The position numbers and the translations under genes were made by a program. This document shows, piece by piece, positions 43,110 through 51,066 of a DNA stretch of 60,906 bases. Below the pieces are notes generated by a model. It saw only the letters and a list, made by a program, of their open reading frames with translations. It was not told the DNA's origin and did no database searches. Numbering within the stretch: the first letter of the stretch is position 1; every line of letters starts with the position of its first letter. This stretch comes from Candidatus Bipolaricaulota bacterium. GTDB lineage: Bacteria > Bipolaricaulota > Bipolaricaulia > Bipolaricaulales > Bipolaricaulaceae. The stretch spans positions 1-60,906 of the forward strand of contig CALKES010000007.1 in NCBI GenBank assembly GCA_938084715.1, read 5' to 3'.

Positions 43110-43966
43110 AGGGCCACCACCTCCGCGAGAAGCCGCGCGTTCGCGTTGTCCTCGAGCTCCCCCCGGGCGAGGGATGCCTTGCGGGCCCATCCCATCCGCT
43201 TCTCAGAGGGGAGGTCGGGCCACGCCGTCCCCCCTTCATGGACGAGGAACCGGGCGAGCTCCGCGAGGAACGCGGCCACCCCTTCCTTGCCCCCTTTGGC
43301 GAGGGAGTCCATCGCCGCAAGGACCTCGTCCGCGCCCGCCCCGGGGAGGAGGAAGGCCAGTCGCTGGCCGAGGGCCCGGCGGATCAGGGGGTCCCCGGCC
43401 TCGTCGGCAAGGGCCTGGGCGAGCTCGGCCAGGTTCAAGCCCTCGGCGCGGGCCACGGCCTCTTCCCACTCCTTGAGAGGACGGCGGCGAGCGGCAAGGA
43501 AGGGGGCGACATCCGCGTCGCGATCCAGGAAGGAGAGAAGAAACGCGATCTCCCCCTCGTCGTACCCGAGCTCGCGAAGGGCAGCGCGGGTTTCCCCTTC
43601 CCCCCCGCCGCTCCAGCGGAGGGCGCACCGGGACCGGACCGTGGGGAGGACGCGGTCCAGGGCCTCGGCGAAGAGGACGGCCTCCAGGTGGGGCGGGAGC
43701 TCCTCGAGGAGCTTGAGGAGGGCGTTCGCCGCCTCCCGCGAGAGCCGCTCCGCGGGCCCGATCACGGCCACCTTCCGCGGGGCGAGGGAGGGGCCGTACC
43801 GGGCCCATAGGATGAGGTCCCGGACCTGGTCGATCCCGACCTCCGCTCCCTCCGCGGCGAGGACCCGGGCGTCGGGGTGGCCGTCCGGGGCCTGACCCAC
43901 GATCGCCGCGGCCCGGGAGTTGGCCGCCGTGCGGGCTCCGGGTCCCACGTAGAGTTCGGGGATCAT
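43091..43966 (-). CDS. holB: DNA polymerase III delta-prime-like subunit
   Basis: A 291-residue clamp-loader-like protein. REAANALLKLLEELP and SRC in VRSRCALRW are the conserved delta-prime motifs; no P-loop is evident, as expected. The N-terminus is shorter than in typical delta-prime (usually ~330 residues) because the protein starts close to the IVGQAPDG strand. It takes part in loading the sliding clamp. ATG 43966 is preceded by no strong ribosome site. It lies next to the tRNA-Pro promoter, on the opposite strand. Confidence 0.82.
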   Translation of the reverse strand: MIPELYVGPGARTAANSRAAAIVGQAPDGHPDARVLAAEGAEVGIDQVRDLILWARYGPSLAPRKVAVIGPAERLSREAANALLKLLEELPPHLEAVLFAEALDRVLPTVRSRCALRWSGGGEGETRAALRELGYDEGEIAFLLSFLDRDADVAPFLAARRRPLKEWEEAVARAEGLNLAELAQALADEAGDPLIRRALGQRLAFLLPGAGADEVLAAMDSLAKGGKEGVAAFLAELARFLVHEGGTAWPDLPSEKRMGWARKASLARGELEDNANARLLAEVVALWPRKG

Positions 43967-44010
43967 CCGCCGGAAGGGTACGGGGGGCGGGGGGGCGGGA
44001 CAAGGCGCCC

Positions 44011-44038
44011 TTGACGGTGGGGAGGGCCGGGGTAGAGT
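44011..44038 (+). promoter_or_regulatory. tRNA-Pro promoter (TTGACG-N16-TAGAGT)
   Basis: TTGACG at 44011-44016 and TAGAGT at 44033-44038 are 16 bases apart and end 9 bases before the tRNA 5' end. Confidence 0.75.
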
Positions 44039-44047
44039 TCGGATGGG

Positions 44048-44124
44048 CGGGGCGTAGCGCAGTCCGGAAGCGCACCTGCTTTGGGAGCAGGGGGTCGCTG
44101 GTTCGAATCCAGTCGCCCCGACCA
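44048..44124 (+). tRNA. tRNA-Pro (anticodon TGG), CCA encoded
   Basis: A full cloverleaf can be drawn. The acceptor stem is CGGGGCG/CGCCCCG (44048-44054 with 44114-44120), with a D-arm around AGCGCAG. The anticodon stem CCTGC/GCAGG carries loop TTTGGGA (anticodon TGG), and the T-arm holds GGTTCGAATCC. A73 and a genomically encoded CCA follow. It is alone, with its own promoter. Confidence 0.97.
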
Positions 44125-44400
44125 GCCCAGTTTCTCCCCGCCGGTCCGGCCCTGCACTGCCTCCCAGTGTCCCCGAGAACGGTGGGCCGCCGGAGGTTAA
44201 CTGGCCGGTTCGACGCTCCCCGCGGGAGCTGGCTCGGGAGGGCTGGAGCGTGCCGGGCCACCGCCTCCGCGCCTTCGTCCACGGCTACGTCGACGCCCGG
44301 TGGCCGTACTTCCACCTCCGCACCGCTTCGCGGACACCTACCACGGGAAGGTCATCCCCTACGCGACCGCGCGGGACGCCCCCTGTCTCCCCCTTGACGT

Positions 44401-44757
44401 GTGCCTCATCGTGGGCGGGCCGTTCGCGAGCTTCGTCGCCGACCACCACCTTCGGCGCGCGGGAACACGGTGGTGTGGCTCGACTACCGCTTCGGGCGCG
44501 TCTTCCTCCAGCTCCTCCGGCGCACGGTCCGCCGCTCCCTCCGCCGGGAGGAGCTCTGGAGCGGGAACCGGGAGTCGCTTCGGAAGGCGCTCCTCTCGCG
44601 CGATTCGATCCTCCTGTGGGCGATCCGCACGCACGCTCGGCGGAAGCGGGAGTACCCGGAGCTCCTCGCGCGGCCCGAGCACGCCCACCTCACGGTGGTC
44701 CGGCTCCGCTCGCCCGGGGGGGGCGTTGGCGGGCGGGGATACCTCGTCCGGCGCTGA
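44401..44757 (+). pseudogene. C-terminal half of an adenylate-kinase-like (topology modulation) protein
   Basis: From about 44465 the frame reads NTVVWLDYRFGRVFLQLLRR, WSGNRESLRKALLSRDSILLW and the HARRKREYPELL end. This is the C-terminal half of the adenylate-kinase-like proteins annotated as topology modulation proteins. The N-terminal half with the P-loop is absent; upstream residues in this frame look like noise. Nothing else recognisable lies between the tRNA and this remnant (44125-44400), apart from unrelated short open frames. Confidence 0.7.
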
Positions 44758-44827
44758 GGTCGGAGTCCCCCCTGACTTCCGGGCCTTCAGGGGATGGCGC
44801 GCCCCGACCAAGGGGCGCTGGCACCCT

Positions 44828-44862
44828 GGAAAGAAAGGGGCCCGGGCGGTCGCCCGGGGCCC
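44828..44862 (-). terminator. Hairpin with T-rich tail, minus strand
   Basis: GGGCCCGGGCG (44838-44848) and a complementary arm (44851-44862, one bulged C) form a strong stem. Read on the minus strand it is followed by CCTTTCTTTCC, a terminator pattern. It lies about 130 bases past the minus-strand PKD remnant. Confidence 0.6.
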
Positions 44863-44990
44863 GTCCGTCGAGGAGGGTCTTGGGGGAGCGCCTTGATTTC
44901 GGGCTCCTTGACCAGTTCGCCGGAGGTATCAATGCGGTTGAGGGGGTTGCGAGCCTACATGATCGCCAGCTGTGCGGCCGCCTCGTTCAG

Positions 44991-45133
44991 TCATTCGGCG
45001 AAGGCCGCCTCCCAGTCCGCGGTCTCCACGAACCGGGTGAGGGTCTGGATCCTGCCGGCGGAATCCGTGACCGTGAGGCGCACCCGGTAGACCCCCGGGC
45101 GTTCGAATCCCCGAACCACCACTGGCCCCTCTT
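44991..45133 (-). pseudogene. Remnant of a PKD-domain protein C-terminus
   Basis: On the minus strand a frame ending at 44991 reads GVYRVRLTVTDSAGRIQTLT, the last strands of a PKD (Ig-like) domain, then a short acidic tail. Upstream the frame is closed by a stop near 45140 and no start fits, so only the end of a surface protein survives. The rest of 44758-45302 shows no gene that I can support. Confidence 0.6.
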
Positions 45134-45302
45134 TCGTTCTTGATCATCTCCCACCGGGATTTGCTCCTCGCTATCCCACCATCCCCATCCATCGGGCGGG
45201 AGAAGTCCTATGGGGCCCTCATCCAAGCTTGCATCTGACCCCAACCCGTCTTCGTCTGACTTGCTGCCAGAACCGATGGCGAGGAGGAGCGGATAGGTGG
45301 GT

Positions 45303-45689
45303 TCAGCTTCCAGACCGGGATGGGGGGCTCGATTTCGATCGGCACCCGGCCTCCTGCGTGATCCACGCCGCGCCGTGGAGGGCGGTCCCTTCGGGAAGGG
45401 CCACGGTGACCACGCCTCCCGGGACCACCCGGCCGGAGAAGGGCAGAATCGCTGAGTTCCCCAATGCTAGAACGAGGTTCACCCCCACCACGAGGACTTG
45501 GGCCGGTCCCACCTCCGCGAGGAGAAGCTCCAGTCCCACGACCTCGTCCCCCGTCCGGTTGGCGAACACGTGGCCCCGCCCCCCCGGGCCGAGGGACAAC
45601 TGGTCGTACGTCCCCTGGTAGATGTCCCCCGGTGCTCCGAAGCCCACTACCACCGCCAGCCCTGCGAGAACCCACCCCCTCAGCATCAT
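45303..45689 (-). CDS. Small exported protein, probably frameshifted at its 3' end
   Basis: A 128-residue exported protein with a signal peptide (residues 1-18) and a beta-rich mature part (VLVVGVNLVLALGNSAILPF). ATG 45689 follows AAGGAGG. Near 45352 the residues become Ser/Arg-rich, while another frame continues with natural-looking sequence VPIEIEPPIPVWKLNPP. A single-base deletion in the G-rich run there is likely. Function unknown; it may be a pilus- or matrix-like surface protein. Confidence 0.5.
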   Translation of the reverse strand: MMLRGWVLAGLAVVVGFGAPGDIYQGTYDQLSLGPGGRGHVFANRTGDEVVGLELLLAEVGPAQVLVVGVNLVLALGNSAILPFSGRVVPGGVVTVALPEGTALHGAAWITQEAGCRSKSSPPSRSGS

Positions 45690-45714
45690 CTTCTACCTCC
45701 TTGGTTTTGGTGCC

Positions 45715-46263
45715 TCAAGGGGTGAGGAACTCGACCCGGCCGGAGGCGAGGTCGTAGAGGGCACCAACCACGGCGGGGTGGCCCAAGGCACGGCGGAGCC
45801 CTTCCACCGTCCCCTGGACATGGAAGCGAACGGTTTCCGCCCAGAGGTCTCCCCCGCCGGGGCGGGCCCTCTCGATCGCCGGACGGATCGCCGCGTCCAG
45901 GGGGCCTTCGGGAGCGCCCGGGGGCTGTTCGATCGCGGCCTTCACCGCCCCGCACCCGGTGGGCCCGAGGACGACGACGAGCGGGACGTTGAGGGGCCCG
46001 ACGGCGTACCCAAGGCTCGCCACGACCGTCTCGTCGCAGACGTGGCCGGCCGTGCGGACGACGAACAGGTCCCCGAGTCCCTGGTCGAATACGATCTCCG
46101 GGGGGACGCGGGAGTCCGAGCACCCGAGGACCGCGGCCCACGGCTTCTGGCCGGGGACGAGCTCAGCCCGCCGTGCGGGATCCCGGCGGGGATGGCCGTG
46201 GGCTCCCCGGGCGTGCCGGTCGTTCCCCTCCTGCAGAAGGCGCAGAGCGGCTTTCGCGTCCAT
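45715..46263 (-). CDS. Beta-carbonic anhydrase-family protein lacking the zinc His
   Basis: A 182-residue beta-class carbonic anhydrase homologue. Cys48, Asp50 and Arg52 of LGCSDSR are present, as is Cys104 of the second zinc motif. The His three residues earlier, normally G-H-[ST]-x-C-G, is Pro101 (GPTGCGAV). With a canonical ligand missing, it may bind zinc differently or have lost CO2 hydration. ATG 46263 follows GGGGAGG by about 11 bases. The next plus-strand gene is divergent. Confidence 0.88.
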   Translation of the reverse strand: MDAKAALRLLQEGNDRHARGAHGHPRRDPARRAELVPGQKPWAAVLGCSDSRVPPEIVFDQGLGDLFVVRTAGHVCDETVVASLGYAVGPLNVPLVVVLGPTGCGAVKAAIEQPPGAPEGPLDAAIRPAIERARPGGGDLWAETVRFHVQGTVEGLRRALGHPAVVGALYDLASGRVEFLTP

Positions 46264-46456
46264 CGGCTGCAATCCTCCCCCACGAGGGAGCGGGCGGCAA
46301 CGGGATGGCCTCCACGGGAGTTCCATGGGGGGTGCACAGGATGTGCAGAGGGAGGGAGGACACTCCGAACGACGCCGGCAAGCGAGAGCGAGCGCCGCGC
46401 CGAGAGATGGAAGTCTGCCACCCCCGCCGTGGCACACCCACGGCGATCCCACCCAA

Positions 46457-46482
46457 GGGGCGGAGGTCCCCACCTCCGCCCC
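46457..46482 (+). repeat. Perfect 11-bp inverted repeat upstream of the DOMON gene
   Basis: GGGGCGGAGGT (46457-46467) pairs with ACCTCCGCCCC (46472-46482) around CCCC. It could be a terminator, an operator or a leader hairpin. The remaining 46264-46537 gap shows no gene; a TATCCT at 46505-46510 could be the -10 box of the DOMON gene. Confidence 0.5.
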
Positions 46483-46537
46483 ACCCTCTTCCTTGGAAAC
46501 TGGCTATCCTTGCTGGGGCAAGCGAAGGAGGATGACC

Positions 46538-47446
46538 ATGCGTAACCTTGTTCTGATCGGACTGGGAACGGTGCTGATCGCCGGAGCAGCTGTCGGGCAG
46601 CCCACGGGGGAGGAGCTTGGAACCTGGGCCCTTCGCCACTGGGACGACGTGGGAAACGGCCGCCTCGAGGCGGTCGTAGCGTGGTTCGCCCCCGAGGGCG
46701 GGGTCGCCTTCCTCGGCGGGCCAGCGGATGGGTTTCACTACGGGTCTGACATCCTCCACGCTTGGGAGGCGTTTTTCGCGGCCGTGCCGGCCCGCGGGTA
46801 CGCCCTGACCGGCGTGACCCGGGCGGTCCCCGAGGCCCGTCTCGTCTACGGAACCCTGGAGCTCGACACGGCCGGTGGCTCCGTGACGGTGGACAGCTAC
46901 CTCCGCTTCTCCGGCGATGGCAAGCTCCTCGGGGCGGACTACGTCCTCGTCCACGGCCTTGGGCCCGCGGGCCCAATCACCGACGGGAGCCTTGGGGAGG
47001 GGGAGTACCGAAACTCCGTCCAGGACATCCGAAGCGGGGTGGGCCTCCACTGGCGGAACGGGCTCGTGGTCCTCTTTGCGGCCCTGCGCAGCCCTGGCAC
47101 GGGCTGGGTATCAGCCGGGTTCGATCCCGTGAACCGGATGCAGGGGGCGAACTTCATCATCGCCGCGGTGACCCCCGCGGGCCTCGCGATCGAGGACCAC
47201 TTCGGTTCGGGGACGACGTCCCACCGGCGTGACCGCCGGGAGGACGTCCTCCGGGCCGCCGGGGCCGTGGCCGGGGGGCAAACGGTGGTCGAGTTCGTGA
47301 TCCCCCTCGATAGCCTCGACCCGGAGGACAAGCCGCTCGTTCCGGGGGGGAGCTACACGGTCCTCCTCGCCTACCACCGCTCCTCGACGTCGTTCACCAC
47401 CCTCCACACGGCGCGGGGCTCGGTGCAGATCGCCTTGGAGAAGTAG
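46538..47446 (+). CDS. Exported NTF2-like + DOMON-domain protein
   Basis: A 302-residue exported protein with signal peptide (residues 1-20). Residues ~24-135 resemble a SnoaL/NTF2-like fold (WALRHWDDVGNGRLEAVVAWF). Residues ~145-302 form a DOMON-type beta sandwich (QDIRSGVGLHWRNGLVVLFAA, GWVSAGFDP, VVEFVIPLDSLDP), a fold that binds heme b or sugars. AAGGAGG precedes ATG 46538 by 6 bases; ATG 46532 is in the same frame. The next gene starts one base after its stop, suggesting joint function in an extracytoplasmic redox step. Confidence 0.75.
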   Translation: MRNLVLIGLGTVLIAGAAVGQPTGEELGTWALRHWDDVGNGRLEAVVAWFAPEGGVAFLGGPADGFHYGSDILHAWEAFFAAVPARGYALTGVTRAVPEARLVYGTLELDTAGGSVTVDSYLRFSGDGKLLGADYVLVHGLGPAGPITDGSLGEGEYRNSVQDIRSGVGLHWRNGLVVLFAALRSPGTGWVSAGFDPVNRMQGANFIIAAVTPAGLAIEDHFGSGTTSHRRDRREDVLRAAGAVAGGQTVVEFVIPLDSLDPEDKPLVPGGSYTVLLAYHRSSTSFTTLHTARGSVQIALEK

Positions 47447-47447
47447 C

Positions 47448-47672
47448 ATGGACACTCTGCGCGAGATGGCGTACTGGCCGCTTGGGCCGTTCCCAGTCCT
47501 GTTCTACCTTGGCCTTGTGAGCTACGCCCTGCTCCTTGCCACCGGGGCCTCGATGGCCCTTCCCCGGCGGCTCAAACGCCGCCGCCCCCTCTGGCTCCAC
47601 CACGGGCTCGCCTACGCGACCGTGGCCGTGGCCACCCTCCACGCCCTCCTCGGGATCGTCGCTCGAATCTAA
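47448..47672 (+). CDS. Small two-helix membrane protein with His pair, DOMON partner
   Basis: A 74-residue protein with two hydrophobic helices (about residues 14-36 and 50-72). LHHGLAYATVAVATLHALLG places His at positions compatible with heme-b ligation, and a basic loop RRLKRRRP faces the cytoplasm. Together with the preceding DOMON protein it looks like a reduced version of cytochrome b561-DOMON electron-transfer proteins. Heme binding is inferred, not shown. A bidirectional-looking terminator follows. Confidence 0.6.
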   Translation: MDTLREMAYWPLGPFPVLFYLGLVSYALLLATGASMALPRRLKRRRPLWLHHGLAYATVAVATLHALLGIVARI

Positions 47673-47690
47673 TGCCTGGGCGTAACATGG

Positions 47691-47724
47691 CGCGGGGCCA
47701 GCGGCCGCTGGCCCCGCGTGTTTT
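47691..47724 (+). terminator. Terminator after the DOMON/two-helix operon
   Basis: A perfect 28-base palindrome (arms 47691-47704 and 47705-47718) is followed by TGTTTT. It lies between convergent genes and closes the plus-strand operon. Confidence 0.85.
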
Positions 47725-49018
47725 ACGGTTTCTCGATCTCCATCGTCATCGCCACAAGCCCGGAGAGGAGCTTGGGGTAGAAGTCCGTGGACTTCTGGGG
47801 CATCGAGACCCCGAGGTCGGCGATCTGGAGAACCTCCTCGACGCGGGTTGGGTTGAGGAGGAACGCCGCCTGCCCCTTCCCTCCGTCCACGAGGGCGACC
47901 GCCTCCTCATCCGTGTGGGCGTAGTCGACGTGGGTTCCCCGGGCGAGGACCTCGTCGTCGATCCCGAGGTACGGCTCGAGGATCCCCTTGTGGAGGACGG
48001 CGACGTCGAGCCGCTTCCAGGCCGGGGGCTGGCTTCCCGGGACGATCTCCTCGGGCCGGAGGCCCCCCCCCAGGGTGAGCCCCCAGAACTTCCCTTCGGA
48101 GTAGAGGACGAAGGCGGGCCTCTTCCCGGCCGCCCGGGCGAGGAACTCCCGGGACGCCGGAAGGGAGGGGAGCCCCTCCACCTCAAACCGCTCCCGAACC
48201 CGGTCCAGGAACGAAGGGAGGGCGAAGGGGGCCCCGGGGCGGAGGACCCGCGGGGTGGGGCGGATCACGCACCCCGGCTCCTCCACGTTGACGAGGGTCA
48301 CCGGGAGGGCGGTGAAGCTCTGGGGGGAGGCCGGCCTCCAGCCCTTCCCCAGGCACTCCCGCATGAACGCCTGGGCCGTCTCGAACCGGTGGTGCCCGTC
48401 GGCGATGTAGAGCTCCAGGGGTTTCAGGGCTTCCCGCACCGCCTCCACCGCCCCCCGGTCGGGGATGTACCAGAGCTCGTGGCGGTTCCCGAAGTCGTCC
48501 CGGGCCACGGCGTCGGGCGTGCGGGCTCCCACGGCTTCTTCGGCGGCCAGGCTCGCCCCCCGCCGCGGATCCCGGTAGAGGAGGAAGATGTGCTCGAGGT
48601 GGGCCTCCGTCGCTCGGAAGAGCTTGAGCCGGTCCTCTTTCGGGCCCCGGAGGGTGTGCTCGTGGGGCTTGGCCCCGCTTTGGGAAAGGTCGAGGAGGGC
48701 GATGATCCCCTGCCGGATGAGCTCCCGGCCGTCGTGGCGGAACGCTTGCCGGTAGAGGTAGACCCCGGGCGAGGGGTCGTGGGTGAGGACCCCCTTCTGG
48801 ATCCACTCCCGGAGAAGCGCGGCCCGGTGGGCGTAGTCGGCGGGGTCCTGGGGGGGGACCTTGGTCCCAATCAGGCGGACGTAGGAGTACGGGGACCGGC
48901 GGAGGTAGGCTGCCTCCTCCGCGGGCCCGATCCGGTCGTAGGGCTGCGTCACGACGAGGGAGAGGTCCCCCACGGTTTTGCTATAGCGGAGCCCGCGGAA
49001 GGGGTGGACGACGGCCAC
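47723..49018 (-). CDS. DUF1015-family protein
   Basis: A 431-residue DUF1015 protein. Conserved parts are the N-terminal PFRGLRYS and VTQPYDRI, SYVRLIG, the HEHTLRGPKEDRLKL segment, LYIADGHHRFETA and the C-terminal FLLNPTRVEEV. Function is not firmly established; it is often next to serA and serC, as here, which suggests a role in serine/phosphoserine metabolism. GTG or ATG near 49018 follows the serA stop by 3 bases. No phosphoserine phosphatase gene is visible in the window. Confidence 0.85.
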   Translation of the reverse strand: MAVVHPFRGLRYSKTVGDLSLVVTQPYDRIGPAEEAAYLRRSPYSYVRLIGTKVPPQDPADYAHRAALLREWIQKGVLTHDPSPGVYLYRQAFRHDGRELIRQGIIALLDLSQSGAKPHEHTLRGPKEDRLKLFRATEAHLEHIFLLYRDPRRGASLAAEEAVGARTPDAVARDDFGNRHELWYIPDRGAVEAVREALKPLELYIADGHHRFETAQAFMRECLGKGWRPASPQSFTALPVTLVNVEEPGCVIRPTPRVLRPGAPFALPSFLDRVRERFEVEGLPSLPASREFLARAAGKRPAFVLYSEGKFWGLTLGGGLRPEEIVPGSQPPAWKRLDVAVLHKGILEPYLGIDDEVLARGTHVDYAHTDEEAVALVDGGKGQAAFLLNPTRVEEVLQIADLGVSMPQKSTDFYPKLLSGLVAMTMEIEKP

Positions 49019-49021
49019 GGG

Positions 49022-49930
49022 CTACCCCTTCCCCGCCCGGGCGAGGAGGAGCTCCACGAGCTCGTCCCCGATCCGCTCCTGGGCCTCCTTCGTCTGGGCC
49101 CCGATGTGGGGGGTGAGGGTTACTTTGGGGTGGCGGAGGAGCTCCGCGTTCGTGGGGGGCTCGACGGCGAAGACGTCGAGGCCCGCCCCGGCGAGCTTCC
49201 CGGAGTTGAGGGCCTGGAGGAGGGCCGCCTCGTCCACCACTTCCCCCCGGGCGCAGTTCACGAGGTACGCCCCGTCCTTCATCAGACCCAGCTCCCGGGC
49301 CCCGATCACGGGCCCGGCCGGGTCAGGCGGGACGTGGAGGCTCACGAAGTCGCTCGTCCGGAGGAGTTCGTCCAAGGAGACCATCCGCACCCCGGGGAGG
49401 GGGGACTCCTTCACGAACTTGTCGAACGCCACGACCTCCATCCCGAGCGCCAGGGCCCGTCGGGCGAGGGCCTGCCCGATCCGCCCAATCCCCACCACCC
49501 CGAGGGTCTTCCCCTGGAGCTCGATCCCCACGAACGACTTCTTGTCCCATTTGCCCTCGCGGATCGACTGGGTCGCCTGGGGGAGGGACCGGGCGAGGGC
49601 GAACATATGGGCGAGCGCAAGCTCGGCCACCGAGTCCGAGCTCGCCCTGGGGGTGTTGAGGACCTCGATCCCCTTTGCCCTCGCGTACTCGGCGTCGACG
49701 TTATCGAGGCCGACCCCGGCTCGGATGATGAGCTGGAGGCCCCTCGCCGCGTCGATCGCCCCCTTCCGGACTTTCGTCGCCGAGCGGACGACGATTGCGT
49801 CGTAGCCTTTCCCGAGTTCCGCCCCAAGCTCCTCGGGGCCCATCCCGGTCCGAACCGTGACCGAAATGCCGCCCTCCCGGAGGCGCCCGAGGGCTTTCTC
49901 GTCCACCGGATCGCAGATGAGGACCTTCAT
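49022..49930 (-). CDS. serA: D-3-phosphoglycerate dehydrogenase, short form
   Basis: SerA oxidises 3-phosphoglycerate to 3-phosphohydroxypyruvate, the first step of serine synthesis. The 302-residue NAD-dependent 2-hydroxyacid dehydrogenase has VVRSATKV, RAGVGLDNVD, Rossmann motif GVVGIGRIGQALARRA, catalytic Arg in NCARGEVVDE, and Glu/His in VTLTPHIGAQT. It lacks the C-terminal ACT regulatory domain, so feedback inhibition by serine through ACT is not expected. ATG 49930 follows GAGGGG. Confidence 0.9.
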   Translation of the reverse strand: MKVLICDPVDEKALGRLREGGISVTVRTGMGPEELGAELGKGYDAIVVRSATKVRKGAIDAARGLQLIIRAGVGLDNVDAEYARAKGIEVLNTPRASSDSVAELALAHMFALARSLPQATQSIREGKWDKKSFVGIELQGKTLGVVGIGRIGQALARRALALGMEVVAFDKFVKESPLPGVRMVSLDELLRTSDFVSLHVPPDPAGPVIGARELGLMKDGAYLVNCARGEVVDEAALLQALNSGKLAGAGLDVFAVEPPTNAELLRHPKVTLTPHIGAQTKEAQERIGDELVELLLARAGKG

Positions 49931-49940
49931 CTTCCCCTCC

Positions 49941-51017
49941 TCAGAGCTTGAGGACCTCTTCGATCGCCCCAAGGACCCCCCGGATGTCGGGAAGGGTCAG
50001 GTCCCCCATGTGGGCGATCCGGAACGTCTTCTCCCGCAGGTCCCCGTACCCGTTGGAGATCCGGAGCCCATACTGGGCGATGAGGGCCTTGTTGAGGGCG
50101 TCCACGGAGATCCCCCGGGTGTTTTTGATGCAGGTCACCGTCTTCGACCAGTACCCCTCCTCGGGGTAGACGTCGAAGTGCTTCTTCGCCCACGCCTGGA
50201 CGACCGCGGCCATCTCCGCGTGGCGGGCGAACCGCCGGTCGAGCCCCTCCTCGAAGAAGTAGTCCAGTTGTAGGTTCAGGGCGAAGAGGTGGGGGACGGA
50301 GGGGGTCGCCGGGGTCTCGTTCTTCTCGTGGGACTTGAGCATGACCGGGAAGCTGAAGTAGTAGGTCTTGGGCTTCACCGCCTCCGCCCGCTGGATCGCC
50401 CGCGGGGAGAGGGCGCACACCGTGAGTCCCGGGGGGAGGCCGAAGCACTTCTGGACCCCGGCCAAGCACACGTCCAGCCCGAGCTTGTCGAACTCGATCT
50501 TCACCCCGCCCATGGCCGTGACCGCGTCCACGAGGAGGAGGACGTCGGGGAACTCCCGCACCACGGCGGCGATCTCGGGGAGGGGGTTCATGAGGCCGGT
50601 TGAGGTCTCGTTGTAGACAACGGCCACCGCGTCGTACTGGCCCGTCTTCAGGCGGGCGGCGATCTCCGCGGGCCGGGCCGCCTTCTCCCACGGGATCTCC
50701 AGGGCGTCGGCGGGGATCCCGCACGCCTGGCTGATCTCGTACCAGCGCTTGGCGAACGCCCCGTTCACCACGTGGAGGACCCGCTTTCCCACGCAGTTCC
50801 GCACCGCGGCCTCCATCGCCCCCGTGGAGGAGGATGCAAACAGCAGAACGGGGCTCTCCGTGTAGAGGAACCTCCGGAGTTTCGTCTGGAGGTCGGCGTA
50901 GAGCCCCCGGAACTCCGGGGTCCGGTGGTAGATCTGGGGCGTGGCCATCGCCTGAAGGACCTCCGGGCGGACCTCGATCGGGCCTGGAACGAAGAGCTTC
51001 ACATGGGAGATGCGCAT
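49941..51017 (-). CDS. serC: Class V PLP aminotransferase, phosphoserine aminotransferase-type
   Basis: A 358-residue fold-type I, class V aminotransferase of the small alanine-glyoxylate/phosphoserine group. LFVPGPIEVRPEVLQAM, SSTGAMEAAVRN, LLLVDAVTAMGG, and the Schiff-base Lys in LAGVQKCFGLPPG are clear. The order serC-serA-DUF1015 supports conversion of phosphohydroxypyruvate to phosphoserine. Alanine-glyoxylate activity is the main alternative. ATG 51017 has AAGGAGG upstream. Confidence 0.85.
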   Translation of the reverse strand: MRISHVKLFVPGPIEVRPEVLQAMATPQIYHRTPEFRGLYADLQTKLRRFLYTESPVLLFASSSTGAMEAAVRNCVGKRVLHVVNGAFAKRWYEISQACGIPADALEIPWEKAARPAEIAARLKTGQYDAVAVVYNETSTGLMNPLPEIAAVVREFPDVLLLVDAVTAMGGVKIEFDKLGLDVCLAGVQKCFGLPPGLTVCALSPRAIQRAEAVKPKTYYFSFPVMLKSHEKNETPATPSVPHLFALNLQLDYFFEEGLDRRFARHAEMAAVVQAWAKKHFDVYPEEGYWSKTVTCIKNTRGISVDALNKALIAQYGLRISNGYGDLREKTFRIAHMGDLTLPDIRGVLGAIEEVLKL

Positions 51018-51066
51018 CGTGCCTCCTTGAAGGGGATCTTGCCCCAGCGGGAAGGATCTTGCCAGC

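Noticed and set aside
43963-44157. Short minus-strand frame across the tRNA-Pro gene
   Set aside because: A spurious antisense translation of the tRNA, a commonly mis-annotated pattern.
46173-46535. Plus-strand open frame upstream of the DOMON gene
   Set aside because: It overlaps the carbonic anhydrase start antisense and the hairpin, and its composition looks non-coding.
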